Assembly (NCBI RefSeq): GCF_000499845.2
Contig: NC_023756.2
Location: forward strand, 35,046,773-35,110,772
Source: Phaseolus vulgaris
Taxonomy: Eukaryota; Streptophyta; Magnoliopsida; Fabales; Fabaceae
Reading direction: 5' to 3'
Length of the DNA: 64,000 nucleotides
Made by a program: the position numbers and the translations under genes. The notes under the pieces are model-generated. The model made no database searches, was not told the origin of the DNA, and saw only the letters and a list, made by a program, of their open reading frames with translations. Positions 20,696 through 31,202 of the stretch are shown here, in pieces; positions within the stretch are counted from its first letter, which is position 1; every line of letters begins with the position of its first letter.

Positions 20696-23328
20696 TTAGT
20701 CTTCAGCAGGAACGACTTTTCCATCTACTACTTCATTGTTCAGCGACACCATGCTGAGATCCAGGTCGGGGAATAGGCAAGCAAATTGTTCCCGCGCAGC
20801 TTCAAACCCAGCAGCCAGAATTTGAGCAGAGTTTAGCTTGAGTTCTTCGATTTGCTTCTGAAGTTCCTCAATCCACTTCTTGAGGTCTTCAGTTTGCTCT
20901 CTCAACTCTTTATTCTGTTGCTCCAGCTCTTCAACTTGTTTTTTGAGTTGCTCGTTGGTCTCTTGAGCCTGGAGAAGGTCTTCAGTAACCTTCTTGGTTT
21001 CCGCTTGCGCTTGGGCTAGTTCAGCGACTGCCTTTCCTTTCTCTTTGTTGGCCTCGGCAAGATCAGCTATGGCGTCGTCCCTCGCTTTTTCCACCTGCCC
21101 AAGTAATTTCTCCCGGTCGATCGACCTCTGCTCCAGTTTTTGCACCTTAGCGGCGTCAGCTTTCATGAGAGCCTCCAGGTCAACCGCCCTGGCGCGAAGG
21201 GGCACAATCTTGCTCTCCAGTTCGACCTTCTCTTGAGCAAGTTGATGCACTTTGTGGCGAAGGTCAGTGGCCTCCTTGCGCGCCAGCCTGAGCTCGGTGT
21301 TCATTGCATCCTCCACTCGGGAGTGTTCGATTTCTGCGAGCGTCAGGTTGAAAGACAACTTCTCCACCTCGACCCTCATGGTGCTGTTTTCGGTTTTGAG
21401 GCTGAAGAGGTCGTCTTGGAGCCTCCTGGTTGAGCCCTCCACAGCCCTGGTTATGATCGCCGGGATATCCTCTGCTATGGTTTTCAGCTTGGCAGTTAGA
21501 GGACTCCCACATCCTTGTGACCTCCAAAGGGAGGTTTGCTGCTTGGAGAGGCACCAGGTGGGCTTGTTGTGGGTTCTCGTCGCCACCTTCCTTAGCAGGT
21601 TCTTCAGTGGTTGCTTCCTGGCGTGGCGACGGGATCGGGGATTCGGTGATCAGAATCGGAGAGGTATGAGCAACCTCATCCCCGATTGGAGCATCTTCTG
21701 CAGCTGAAGCGTTTGAAGGGGGACCCCCTCCAGCTGACACATATGGTGTAGAAGCGCTTGGGGGGTCCTCCAGGAAGTTTGGCTCTTGGGCCTCAGCTGC
21801 AGGTGGCGCAGTGGCCAGTGGGACCGCTTGGACTGGAGAGGCAGAAGCCTGTGGGGGTGGCGATGATGGAGGAGGAGCAGGCGTCGATGGAGGTGTTGAG
21901 GTTGGAAGAGGGGGTGGAGCAGGCGGTGAGGAAGGTGCCACCCTCTTCCTCTTTGTAACGAGGCCATCCTCGGTGACCTCGTCATCCTCTTCTTCCTCCT
22001 CATGGATGATTTGAGCGGCTTTCCTTTTCGGCCTTTTAAGAACCAGTTTTTTGCGTTGGGCGGGTTCCTTAGGTGGTGATCGCCCGTGGACGATAGCCTT
22101 CTCCACCACCGAGTTGGGCACTGTTTGCGAGCCCGTCGCCAATCCATGATTTCGGGCGAGCGCCTTAAGTTCAGTGAGCATGCCTTTGCCCAACATGTCG
22201 TCTGCATGGAACGAAAATGCATGGGTTAACTCAGGGAAAAAAAAAACAAATGCATAAGGTAGTACACAGCAAAGCAGATGGAATGTGCAGGAAAGATAAA
22301 ATCAAAGTCTTGCGCATAACGCGCAAGACGCCCAGAAACAGCTAAACAGAAGCAGTATTAAAACAACATTTTTTAATGTTCTAACCTATTCGGATTTCTA
22401 GCTGGTCTTCATAAAATTCGAAGCAGATCAAGGTAGTGGTAAGGAAAGTAATATTGGCGTCCGCCACCCTCTTCCAGAAGAGACAGAGATCTCTGTCCAA
22501 AGCTCCCATGCTGTTAGGACTTCTGGGTCTCCTGAAGCAGCTTTTGGATTCTTTCTTCCCTTTATCCACCCAGTATAAGGGGAAGCCGTCGAGTAGGGAT
22601 TCGTCCTTGTCGTTGGCGCGCACTTGGAAGAACTTCCCTTTCCAATCTTTATACGATTGCTGGAAGATGGCAAAGATGGACCTCCCAGCAATCGCGTTCA
22701 AGCTAACCCACAGGCGGTCTCCTGGGTGCTTGGCTTCGAAGAGAAACAGGAATACATCCACCGATGCGGGCAACCCCAGATGGGCGCACATCACTTCGAA
22801 AGCTCGAACAAACGCCCAGCTGTTGGGGTGAAGCTGGGCGGCGGCAATGTTGAGCTCGGTTAGGAGTTCCCTCTCGAATCGGGTGAAAGGGAACTTGAGC
22901 TTCACCTTCTTGAATAAGGTCGTATAGACGAAGCAGAAAGGCCCGTCGGTGCTCACTTTGTTATCGGCGCAAACAGACAGATTGGGGGGGCAAGGCAGCA
23001 CCATCATCTTCTCGTCGTGCTCTTTGTGGAATGATTGATTAATCTCATCCCCCTTAGTCAGCCGCAAAACTGCTCCAGCAGTGTTCACAGAGGATGTCTC
23101 CCTCAGAAGGGTCGAGTTGGCCCAGGGATACAAGGTTTTGAAGTCTGGCAGGGGAACGGGGGTTCCTCCGGCGATAGGTGGAGTCGCCTGGGCCAGAGCA
23201 GGACGGGAAGACGCAGGCCTCTCAGCCTGGGAAGATGAAGCGCCACGAACTCGTGGTGGATCGTGTGCTTGTGAAGGGGGGTTTCGTGATGAAGGAGGAG
23301 GATTCGGGGTGATCTTTGTGCAAGTCAT
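20696..23328 (-). CDS. Antisense extra ORF of T, spliced: 'gypsy type transposon' domain plus coiled coil
   Basis: Exon 1 (23328-22386) starts with ATG and has a Pro/Ser-rich N-terminus, then the conserved domain (FCFVYTTLFKKVKLKFPF, QLHPNSWAFVRAFEVMCAHL, VFLFLFEAKHPGDRLW, FQQSYKDWKGKFF). A 184-bp intron (22385-22202) has a GT donor and a TGCAG acceptor behind a pyrimidine tract; splicing keeps the frame into DDMLGKGML. Exon 2 has a Lys/Arg patch (KRPKRKAAQ, a possible nuclear signal), an acidic run and Pro-rich tracts. The last 250 residues form a Glu/Gln/Lys-rich coiled coil up to the TAA at 20696. The frame changes near 21495-21510, so this copy has a 1-nt lesion there. Antisense extra ORFs are known in Tat elements; their function is not established. 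Confidence 0.75.
22202..22385 (-). other. Intron of the T antisense ORF
   Basis: Minus-strand GTTAGAAC donor at 22385 and TTCCATGCAG acceptor ending at 22202, with a long T-rich tract in between. Joining the exons preserves the reading frame and a continuous protein. Confidence 0.7.
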
Positions 23329-23925
23329 GATAGCAGCTGCAAAGGAAGAAGAAAGGAAAAATGATCAGGGGTTACAGAGGCTGACTCGATCATAGAAGGA
23401 AGGTGAAAAACGAACGAATGTAGGTTCGTTGCGACGATTGACGAAGCCCTAAGTTACGCAGAAGGAGAAATGGAAAAACAACCCACAGCGTATGCACCAG
23501 GCAGTTACAGGATGATGCGAATCGGTGAAAATGCGAGAAAAACCAGCAGGTGAAGGAAAGTAGGTACCTTTCGATGATCAGGAAGACGATGGAGGAAGAT
23601 GGTGATCTAGAGTGTTGGAGAGCGTCGAGAGTTTTCGCGGAAGGAAGTTGGAGCGTTTGTAAGCACGAAGAAAGTGATGGAACAGTGTTGAGTGAAAATG
23701 GGTTTAAGGGTTTTTTCGAAATGGGTTTAGGAAGCGCAAACGGCAAATGAAGAGAGCCGTTGATGAAGCCACGTGTCGAGCGATGAGTGAGGGGTTTGGT
23801 GGAGCGTCAGGGCAGCAGAAGGTACAACCGCTTGGAATTCTGCGTCAGTGCCACGTAGACCGGTGTTGACGTGACGATTTCAGTCTTTTCGCTAGACAAG
23901 TCTTCGCTTAAGACTGGGGGGCTTG
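23329..23925. other. Upstream region of the antisense ORF and T polypurine tract
   Basis: This would hold the promoter and 5' UTR of the antisense gene. I see no clear TATA box. The polypurine tract for plus-strand DNA synthesis, AGACTGGGGGGCTTG (23911-23925), abuts the 3' LTR. Confidence 0.65.
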
Positions 23926-24722
23926 TGTACCGCCCTGGTAGTCGGGAGTGATGACGTGGCATCCAGCTACAGTATAGGCGTGTTGACAAGGCGCCAGGTT
24001 GGCAGAAGGGAAGGAAGTCGGGGGGCTCGCGTAGTCGCCAGTTGTCAAGTTGGCGTGTTCCGATCTCCAGCTTACCAGAGTCGGCGATCACCAGGTTGAA
24101 GATGAAGTCGCCAGATGTAGATTCAGGCGATCTAGTTATTGGAGATCGCCAGAGCAAGCACATCGCCAAAGATGAAGGAGAAACAGATTGTGAAGGCGGG
24201 CGGCGAGACCACAGGGAAGGTGTATGAAGGCCCCTAACTCGCCAGTTCCAGTAGAGATCGCACTCCCAAGTTAGCTATGCACTGGGCAGTACCATGCATA
24301 AGTAACTTAGCCAAAAAGAGAGTCAGAAGCAGCGCCCAATTCAAGGAGCCTCCAGATGATGGCACGTGTACAGTTGGATGCGAGCCACGTGTCCAAGTCT
24401 GTAACTGCCAGGAGAGAGAAAGCCACCAGGTATATAAGAGTTCTTAACAAACTTTCTGAGGTACGCACATTCAGTTTATACTCCTTACGCTTGCGAGTTG
24501 TAGAGCTGACTGTGAGAGAGGATTTGCACGGTTCTTGTTCTCTTCATATTTGGTGATCCGTCACTGACTTGAGCGTTGGAGTGCGATCGGCCGCAGCGGC
24601 GCCGCTCTGTTTCTTTGTAGGTTCTTGAGGTGGATCTCGAAGAGGAACGGAGGTTCGAAGCGGTGCGCACGTCGATCCTTTGACGAGGCAGTTTCCAGCG
24701 TTCCGGTCAACAGGCGGGATCA
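23926..24722 (+). repeat. Element T 3' LTR
   Basis: 797 bp, nearly identical to 12554-13350. Differences: A for G in GAAACAG (24181-24183), one extra A in the AAAAAGAG run, T in AATTCAAGG, one base lost in GTGATCCG, T in TTTGTAGG, and G in GGCGGGATCA. The TATA box is at 24431. Confidence 0.93.
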
Positions 24723-24727
24723 AAAAC

Positions 24728-25497
24728 ATCTTAGAAATCAAATGAACCAAACAAAAACAGATTAAGATGCAAATGAACCGATTCAAAGTACCTAGGAATC
24801 AAATGAACCGAACAACAAGATAAAATGCAAATGAACCGATTAAAAAGACTAGAAATTCCTAAGACATGTTTTAGAGTTTATTTGGGAATGGAAATGGATG
24901 AATAAGATGGAAAAGAGAAGGAGACTTATGTGGTTGGAGTCCATGGAGAGGATCACGCCACTTGAAGGATGCAAAGCTTCAAGATGAGTGTAGATGTCGC
25001 CACTTGAGGTTCCAAGAATGCATCCAAGATAAGACTAGAATAGGAGAAGACACAAGTCTCTCAATCACTTACTCAAAATATCAAATATGCATTAGAAAGA
25101 CTCAAGCCCTCCTTTTATAGGAGAAGGACCGATCATGAATTTACAAGAAGCTTACAAAGGAAGCTATCTAAGGTTACCTTGCAACTCTTCCACTTCTAGC
25201 GCCTAAAGTGGAGGAAGAAGAAGGGGTACCTTCTAGATTTTTCTAAAGCTAATATCTAAAGATACTTTACACAAGAGGTATCTTTAGGTTTCCCTCTTAG
25301 CACCTACATAAACACTATCTTAAGCCTTTTTAAAGTTTTATACAAAAGAAACTACAAAAAGAGAAAACATTTGAACACTACTTCCTAATTCTTTAAATTT
25401 GCTCCTTGTAATCCTTTGAGGTAAAAAGGATGATAAGCTAATATTCCGCTGAGCATCTTCAACTTCGTCCTCTTTCTCTTCTTCTTGATCTCCATCA
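24728..25497 (-). repeat. Element D 5' LTR, outer part
   Basis: Continues the LTR cut by T and ends TCTCCATCA at 25497 (minus-strand start TGATGGAGATC). It contains further AAATGAACCGATT units (24770-24845). The minus strand has CTATAAAAGG (about 25114-25123), a likely TATA box. Confidence 0.75.
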
Positions 25498-25905
25498 CTA
25501 GGCTAGAAGATCTGAACGTGGAAGGGATGTGGTCCCAATATTCAATTTCTCTACAAGGATGTTGTGTGTTTATATATTGTGTTATTTGTTTATATATTAT
25601 TTAAACTTGTAAAAATATTAGATTTTGATGGTATAGTATTCAAGTATTTTTTTATGTTAAATGGACTTTTGAATGTTGTGGATCGTGTTTTGAATGATAT
25701 TGTATGATGAAAATGGAATGGAATTGGATTCATACATTTGGAATAATGTATGGACTGATGTTTGTTTGTGTATTAAGTATTGATGCCTATGTGGTAACAG
25801 ATATTTCTGAGATTGACTGATGATCTAAGTCACACGCACTAAGATATCAGGTGGTGAGAAGTTGATGGGGGAGTTCATGCATACTGTGACATGTGTGTGT
25901 GAACA
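25498..25905 (+). repeat. LTR G fragment, right of element D
   Basis: CTAGGCTAGAAGATCTG and GGGATGTGGTC, then GATCTAAGTCACA and GGTGGTGAGAAG, match the reverse complement of 55970-56340. This is the target into which D inserted. No coding sequence. Confidence 0.65.
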
Positions 25906-27397
25906 TGTAAAATGTTTAAACTCTAAATTTCTTGTAAATTACATATGTCATCTCTGGATAAGAGACTAACTAATACTTAGTTCATAAAAATAATTATGTT
26001 TATAATCTTTCAAATTAGAATTCATCTAAGCATACTAACATATTTGAAATTTATATTAAATATTTGTTGAATTTCTCTTATTGTATCATTAGGTAACTCA
26101 ATGTAGGTATGACTACTAAACATTTAAAACATTTTCATTAAAGGGGTCAGACAATAATTTATCTTATTGTATGTTTGGTATTTATTGAGTTTCTTGTAAG
26201 ATGTTTCAAGTAACTTAACATGTGTTTGACTAACAGTTTATGCATAAAAATCATGTTTAAATTTATTTACTAATCAAATTCTAACAAATATAATGAGATT
26301 TTTGAAATTTGTATATAGTATGATTAGTTCATTTTCCAAGTCATAAAAAATGTGTACTTTTGATCAATTCCATAAATAAATTTTTCCTAAGCATATAAAA
26401 TGTTTGAAATCTTTAGGAGTATTTATTAAGTTTCTTATAAATTGTGTTGTCATCTTACTGCATAAAAGACTAATTAACACTTAGTTCACAAATATAATTG
26501 TGCTTATACTAACTTTCAAATTAAATTACATCTAAGCATACTAATATATTTGAAATTTATATTAAACATTTGTTGAATTTGTTGAAATTTATATTAAACA
26601 TTAAAAAGTACATCTTGAATTTCTTGTGACTTATATAAACAACATTGTGTATTTATAACTAATTAACGTTTAGAATATGTCATATTATAATGGTCATACA
26701 GTAATTTATCTTATTGAACATTTGGTCTCAATCTATATATGAGTAACAACGTTTAAAGCATAAAAATTATGTTTATATTTATTTACAAATCAAATTCTAA
26801 CAAAAGACAATGAGCTTTTGAAATTTGTATTTTATATTTATTTATTTATTTTCCTTTTAGTGTATGATTTGTTAATGTTCTAAGCCATCAAAATTTATAC
26901 TTTTACTCAATTCCTTAAATAAATATTTTCTAGACATATAAAATGTTGGAAATCTTCAATACGTATTTATTTAGTTTCCTATAAATTGCATCGGTCATCT
27001 TAGTGTGTAATAGACTAATTAACATTTAGTTTACAAATAATTGTGATTATTTTAACTTCCAAATTAAATTATATCTAAGCATAAGATATTTAAAGTTTAT
27101 ATTATACCTAATTTATATTATTATGTGATTATATAACACTTATTATGTTAAAATGTATATATTTATTCAACTCAACAATAAAATATTTAATGCACATATT
27201 AAGTGTTCGAAATATACATTGCATATGTATTTAATGATTTCTCTAACTTACACACTCAACTCAATACATAAACGACTATTCAACGCTATTTATACCATTT
27301 TTTAAACCCTATACCAACTAAGCATATTCTCATCTTTGAGACTTATCTTAGGTAATTTATAAATTTATCTAATTAAACAATTATTTAACGCTCAATA

Positions 27398-27432
<35 letters not shown>

Positions 27433-27640
27433 TTCACTATTAAAATGTTATGTTACCGTATAAATGCTCAAAATGCACATTAAATATTTATTGAATTTCT
27501 TGTGGTTTAAATAGACAACTCAATGTATTTAACTAATAAACGTTTAGAACGTATCCATTATAAGGATAATACAATAATTTATCTTTGTAAACACTTCATA
27601 TTTATTGAATTCTTGTAAGACGCACCAAATAACTCAGTGT
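25906..27640. repeat. AT-rich repeat S, first block
   Basis: Related segments recur: TTATTGAATTTCTTGT...AACTCAATGTAT...ACTAACG...GCATAAAAATTATG appears in variants near 25930, 26070, 26170, 26420, 26620 and 27490. Larger units recur about 510 bp apart (for example CATCTAAGCATACTAA at about 26021 and 26529). A (TA)n run lies near 27405-27429. No gene is visible. Confidence 0.7.
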
Positions 27641-27855
27641 ATGTATGTCTACAAGGAGTCATAGTGTATATAAACTCTCTCATCAGTTTCTCATCACCTG
27701 GTACCTTAGTCTGTGTAACTTAGATCATTAGTGAAGCTGAGGATAAATTAAACATAGGCTCTTCATACTTAATATACCATCAAACTCCCAGATGTATGAC
27801 ATCAATTTTCATCTTTTACATACAATTCATATCATTCAATCACATATCATTCAAT
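27641..27855 (-). repeat. LTR G fragment, left of LTR A
   Basis: Reverse-complement G sequence (TCTCATCACCTGGTACC, GACTTAGATC-like). It is close to 57940-58105 and stops exactly where LTR A starts. Confidence 0.6.
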
Positions 27856-28966
27856 TGTTAGAATGTATGGCTTTAAACTAGAGGGGGGTGAATGGTTTAA
27901 AGAGGGTTTTCGCAAACTTTTTAGTCTAGAATGAAATTCCTTTGAGAAAACTTGATTCAGGAACAGTTAGCCAAAAACACAAAGCAATTTAATACAACAC
28001 CAAAAAAACAATTGGTTATTTCTCAAAAACAATCGGTTGTTTATACGAGTTGAAAATTATACAAACTGAAATTAAAGAGTTTAAAGGAGAGAGATTGCAC
28101 ACACAGGTTATACTGGTTCACTCTTAAACCAAGAGCTACATCCAGTCTTCCCAGAAACCACTAGGGAACCCACTAAGTAACCAAACCTAGATTACTTACA
28201 CACACCACCAAAGAAGTGACCTTGATCCCCTCAAGAAACACACTTCCTTTGGCTCAGCACATACACCACCAAGAATGTTGATCTTGACAACCTCAAGAGC
28301 ACACAACACTTCTTGGCCTAACACACCAGCGTTTACACAAAGTACAGAAGAATTACACTTGTTACAACATGAACTGAAATCAATACAAATCATCTCTTGA
28401 TCAAAGCAAGCTTAAAGCAATCTTTAACTCTTGAAAAGCAAAATCAGTGAAAAACTCAAATTTGTGTTTCTATTGATTAAATATCAGTTCTTGTTTGTTA
28501 CAAAAGATTAATAAAATTGTTTATAGCTTTCAAAGAATGGTCAAAGCATTTAAAACAGGAGCGCATTCAGTTACAAAATCATTTAAAGCTCAGTCAACAC
28601 ACAAAACAGTTTTCTGTTATGATTTAAAAATAAACAACTGGTTGAATGTGCGAATCAATCGGTTGTTTTAGTTTGACAGCAAGTCAACCACCAAAAACAG
28701 TTTTCAACCTTTTTCAAAATACCTAAGAGTAAAACAATCGGTTGTTTCGACAAAACATTAGGTTGTTTTTCACTTAGTTTGAAAAACACTTTCAATTCAA
28801 AAGGTTTGAAAATACTTTAGCTTTGGATTCAATCAAGAGTGGATTTACACAATATAATCTACCCATATCCTATTCTAAAGCACCTCAGCAACAACAAGCA
28901 CATCCAGCCTTCCATCAAACTCAAAGGATTTGGATTCTTCAAAGCTTGAACACACTTGATTCAACG
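27856..28966 (-). repeat. Copia A LTR (block Q, minus copy)
   Basis: 1,111 bp, TGTTAG at 27856 to TTCAACG at 28966, with the same altered last base as block P. The E flank CTAAC follows at 28967. On the gag side the copia interior is missing: background sequence joins directly. The join can be read as a 4-nt overlap ATTG, which both the lost interior and the background share. Confidence 0.85.
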
Positions 28967-28971
28967 CTAAC

Positions 28972-29201
28972 CCTAATGGGCCTCAATGCCTCCAAGGAAC
29001 ACTTGCTTGTGCCATACTCGAATTACCATACACACCCCATGCATGATCCTCTCGTAACTTAGGTTTTTTCTTAATATTTGGGCGTTAACTCATGTTAACT
29101 TATACTGCTTGTGGGACCCAGCTTACGTGGCCCACCATTGCTCTCAGACACCGATGTTCGATGTCTTCTCTGGCGTTGATGTCCGAGGACTGGTCGGTAC
29201 A
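28972..29201 (-). repeat. Element E 3' LTR start (block Q)
   Basis: Same as 1909-2138. A polypurine tract follows at 29202-29220 (minus strand). Confidence 0.8.
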
Positions 29202-29740
29202 CAAGCCCCCAAGTCTCAAGCTGTAACTTATTTCAGCGAAGAGACTAAGTGATCGCCCTTGGTGACCTACGTGGCACTGGGTGATAGGACGTGAACAGTG
29301 CACATAAGTGACATCTCACCATACTTTTTTTATCAGCGAACATGTGGCAGGATCAACGGCTAGGGCTTGTTGCACTTCCTCGTATACGTTTAAACCCTTA
29401 AACCTACACGCCCCCTTCACTGTTTCATTACTTCACTTAAGCATTTCCCAAACATTTATCGTTCTCGAAACGCTCTCTCTTCTTCTTCGAAAACCTCTAC
29501 CTTCGAACCCAAATTTATTCAAAGGTACATTCTCTACTTCACGATCACTCTTGCTTTATGATTCCGATGCTCATAACATGTTATAACTGTTTTGGGATTG
29601 TTTATGTTTTCTGCATTTACGTTTTCTCTGTTCTTCGTTTTCGAGTCTCTGTTTTCTAGGTTTCCTTTGTCGCGTCTATCTTCTTCTTCTGAGCCCTCAT
29701 TTTTTCCTATTTCTCCTCTCCCTCTTTAGCTTTCTTCTCG
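29202..29740. other. E polypurine tract and extra-ORF leader (block Q)
   Basis: Polypurine tract at 29202-29220, then the untranslated leader of the extra ORF, with the same short non-recognised open frame as the P copy. No clear TATA box. Confidence 0.55.
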
Positions 29741-30547
29741 ATGGCTCGTACCAAAACCACACCGAACCCACCTCCCTCCGTTGATTATAGAGCCCTCGAT
29801 CGATGGTCTCCTTATGACCTTCTGGCCGAGACTTCCCAAATGAAAACCTTTAAAGAAATAGAGACGTACAAACAAGGCGAGTCCAACGATAAGTTCCACG
29901 TCTTGGGGAAGGAGCTCGACGTATATCTAAAGGTTCTACCTTGTAGGGAAGGTCTTCCCGTGTGTGCTGACGATCGTGCAGACCCCGAAGAACCCTTCTT
30001 CTTCATGTACACCACCATCTTCAAGCGGCTCAAGCTCCGCCTTCCCTTTATGGGGATCGAGCGTGCCCTCCTTCCCGAGGTCAACGTGGCCCCTGCCTAG
30101 CTGCACCCTAACAGTTGGGCCTTTGTGCGGGCCTTTCCTATCCTTTGCAACCATCTTGGCCATCAGCCTTTTGTGCACGTCTTCCTCTACTTCTTTGAAG
30201 CTAAGAATCCTGGAAAGAAACTGTGGATGAGCTTCAACTGGGTGGCAGGGAGAGTTATCCTAACTCTATTTTAGCAGTCTTACAAGGGCTTCAAGAAGAA
30301 GTTCGTGAAGATATATTGCAGCATCCATGACCCCACATTGTTGGATGGGTTCCCGCTTTACTGGGTGGAGTAACCAGGAGTTAAGAAACCTAGAAGTCTC
30401 GAGGACTTGGCCCCGCCTGATCCTGAGTTGTGCAAGCTCCTTTCGAGCTTGGGAGTGGTGTTTGACACTGCTGAACTGATCAACCTCGAGTTCTGCGCCA
30501 AGGCTCTAAAGAGCTACATTGGTACCTTTCTTGTTTCTGCTTCATAT
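29741..30547 (+). pseudogene. Extra ORF of element E (block Q plus copy), broken
   Basis: The ATG at 29741 opens MARTKTTPNPPPS, matching the start of the T antisense ORF (TKITPNPPPS). The frame is open for 119 codons and stops at a TAG before LHPNSW. Further domain pieces follow (FFEAKNPGKKLWMSF, LLDGFPLYWVE) with a TAG replacing Gln and a TAA after WVE. Both of these stops are shared with block P, while the inverted copy at 42269 lacks them. LTR B truncates it at 30548. Confidence 0.8.
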
Positions 30548-31202
30548 TGTTAGAATTAATGAGCTAAAACAAGAGGGGGGTGAATTGTTTTTGAAAGATT
30601 TTCAAAAGTTATGAAGGTAGAGTGAAAGGTAATGAAGAATTAATCAATGGAAAATATGTCTAGCCAAATATAAAACTAATTTTAAGCTTGATGCAGAAAT
30701 TCAACCGGTTGTTATCGGTTGTTTTTATCAGCAGTTTGATTAAAACAGATTTAAAGCAGTTTAAAGAGTGTAAGGATAGAGAGATTCACACAAAATGTTT
30801 ATACTGGTTCACTCTTACACCAAGAGCTACTTCCAGTCCCCAGAAACCACTGGTAAACCACTATGCAATCAAAAGCAGATTACAAACACCACAGACAAAA
30901 GTAGTGACCTTGAACCCCTCAAGAAACACACTACCTTTAGCAAACCAGACTAAGAGTGTTGATCTTGAACCCCTCAAGAACACACAAAACTTCTTGGCAA
31001 CACAAACCAGAAATACAATAATCAAGGAAGAAGGGAATAGAATACACCTGGGTATTACAAAGCTTAAAGTTTAGAATTACAACCCAATCCTATTCCACAA
31101 ACTTAAGAATGATCCAAAGCTCTTTCAAATATTGGAAAAACTGTTTTGATAAACTCTTTCTCTTACTCCAAGATTAAGAGCGTAAAACCACCTTTATATA
31201 CA
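30548..31202 (-). repeat. LTR B (block Q, minus copy)
   Basis: TGTTAGAATTAATG at 30548 to a TATATAAAGG region at about 31195. The same two junctions as in block P (extra ORF on one side, E pol on the other) show that it is a copy of the same event. One dyad pair is shortened here, near 30710-30724. Confidence 0.75.

Larger units (their letters stand above)
12554..24722 (+). mobile_element. Element T, complete Tat-lineage Ty3/gypsy retrotransposon
   Basis: It is 12,169 bp and flanked by a perfect AAAAC duplication (12549-12553 and 24723-24727). The two LTRs are 797 bp each. The order is LTR, primer site, leader, gag, pol (protease, RT, RNase H, second RNase H, integrase), tandem repeats, antisense extra ORF, polypurine tract, LTR. 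The second RNase H and the antisense extra ORF mark the Tat lineage. I counted four substitutions and two 1-nt indels between the LTRs (about 99% identity), so the insertion is recent. gag-pol nevertheless carries an in-frame stop and a frameshift. Confidence 0.93.
6194..25497 (-). mobile_element. Element D, truncated chromovirus-type gypsy, split by T
   Basis: The minus-strand order is LTR (25497-24728 joined to 12553-12334), primer site, long leader, gag, protease, reverse transcriptase, RNase H and part of integrase, ending at the breakpoint at 6194. The 3' LTR is missing. The LTR starts TGATGGAGATC at 25497 and would be about 990 bp without T. D entered a G-type LTR: the flank CTAGGCTAGAAG continues the G sequence seen at 56330. 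Inserted within D are a solo LTR (8055-9002) and element T (12554-24722). Confidence 0.8.

Noticed and set aside
27405..27429. (TA)n tracts as replication or matrix-attachment sites
   Set aside because: Simple AT runs are common in this composition; nothing else supports a function.
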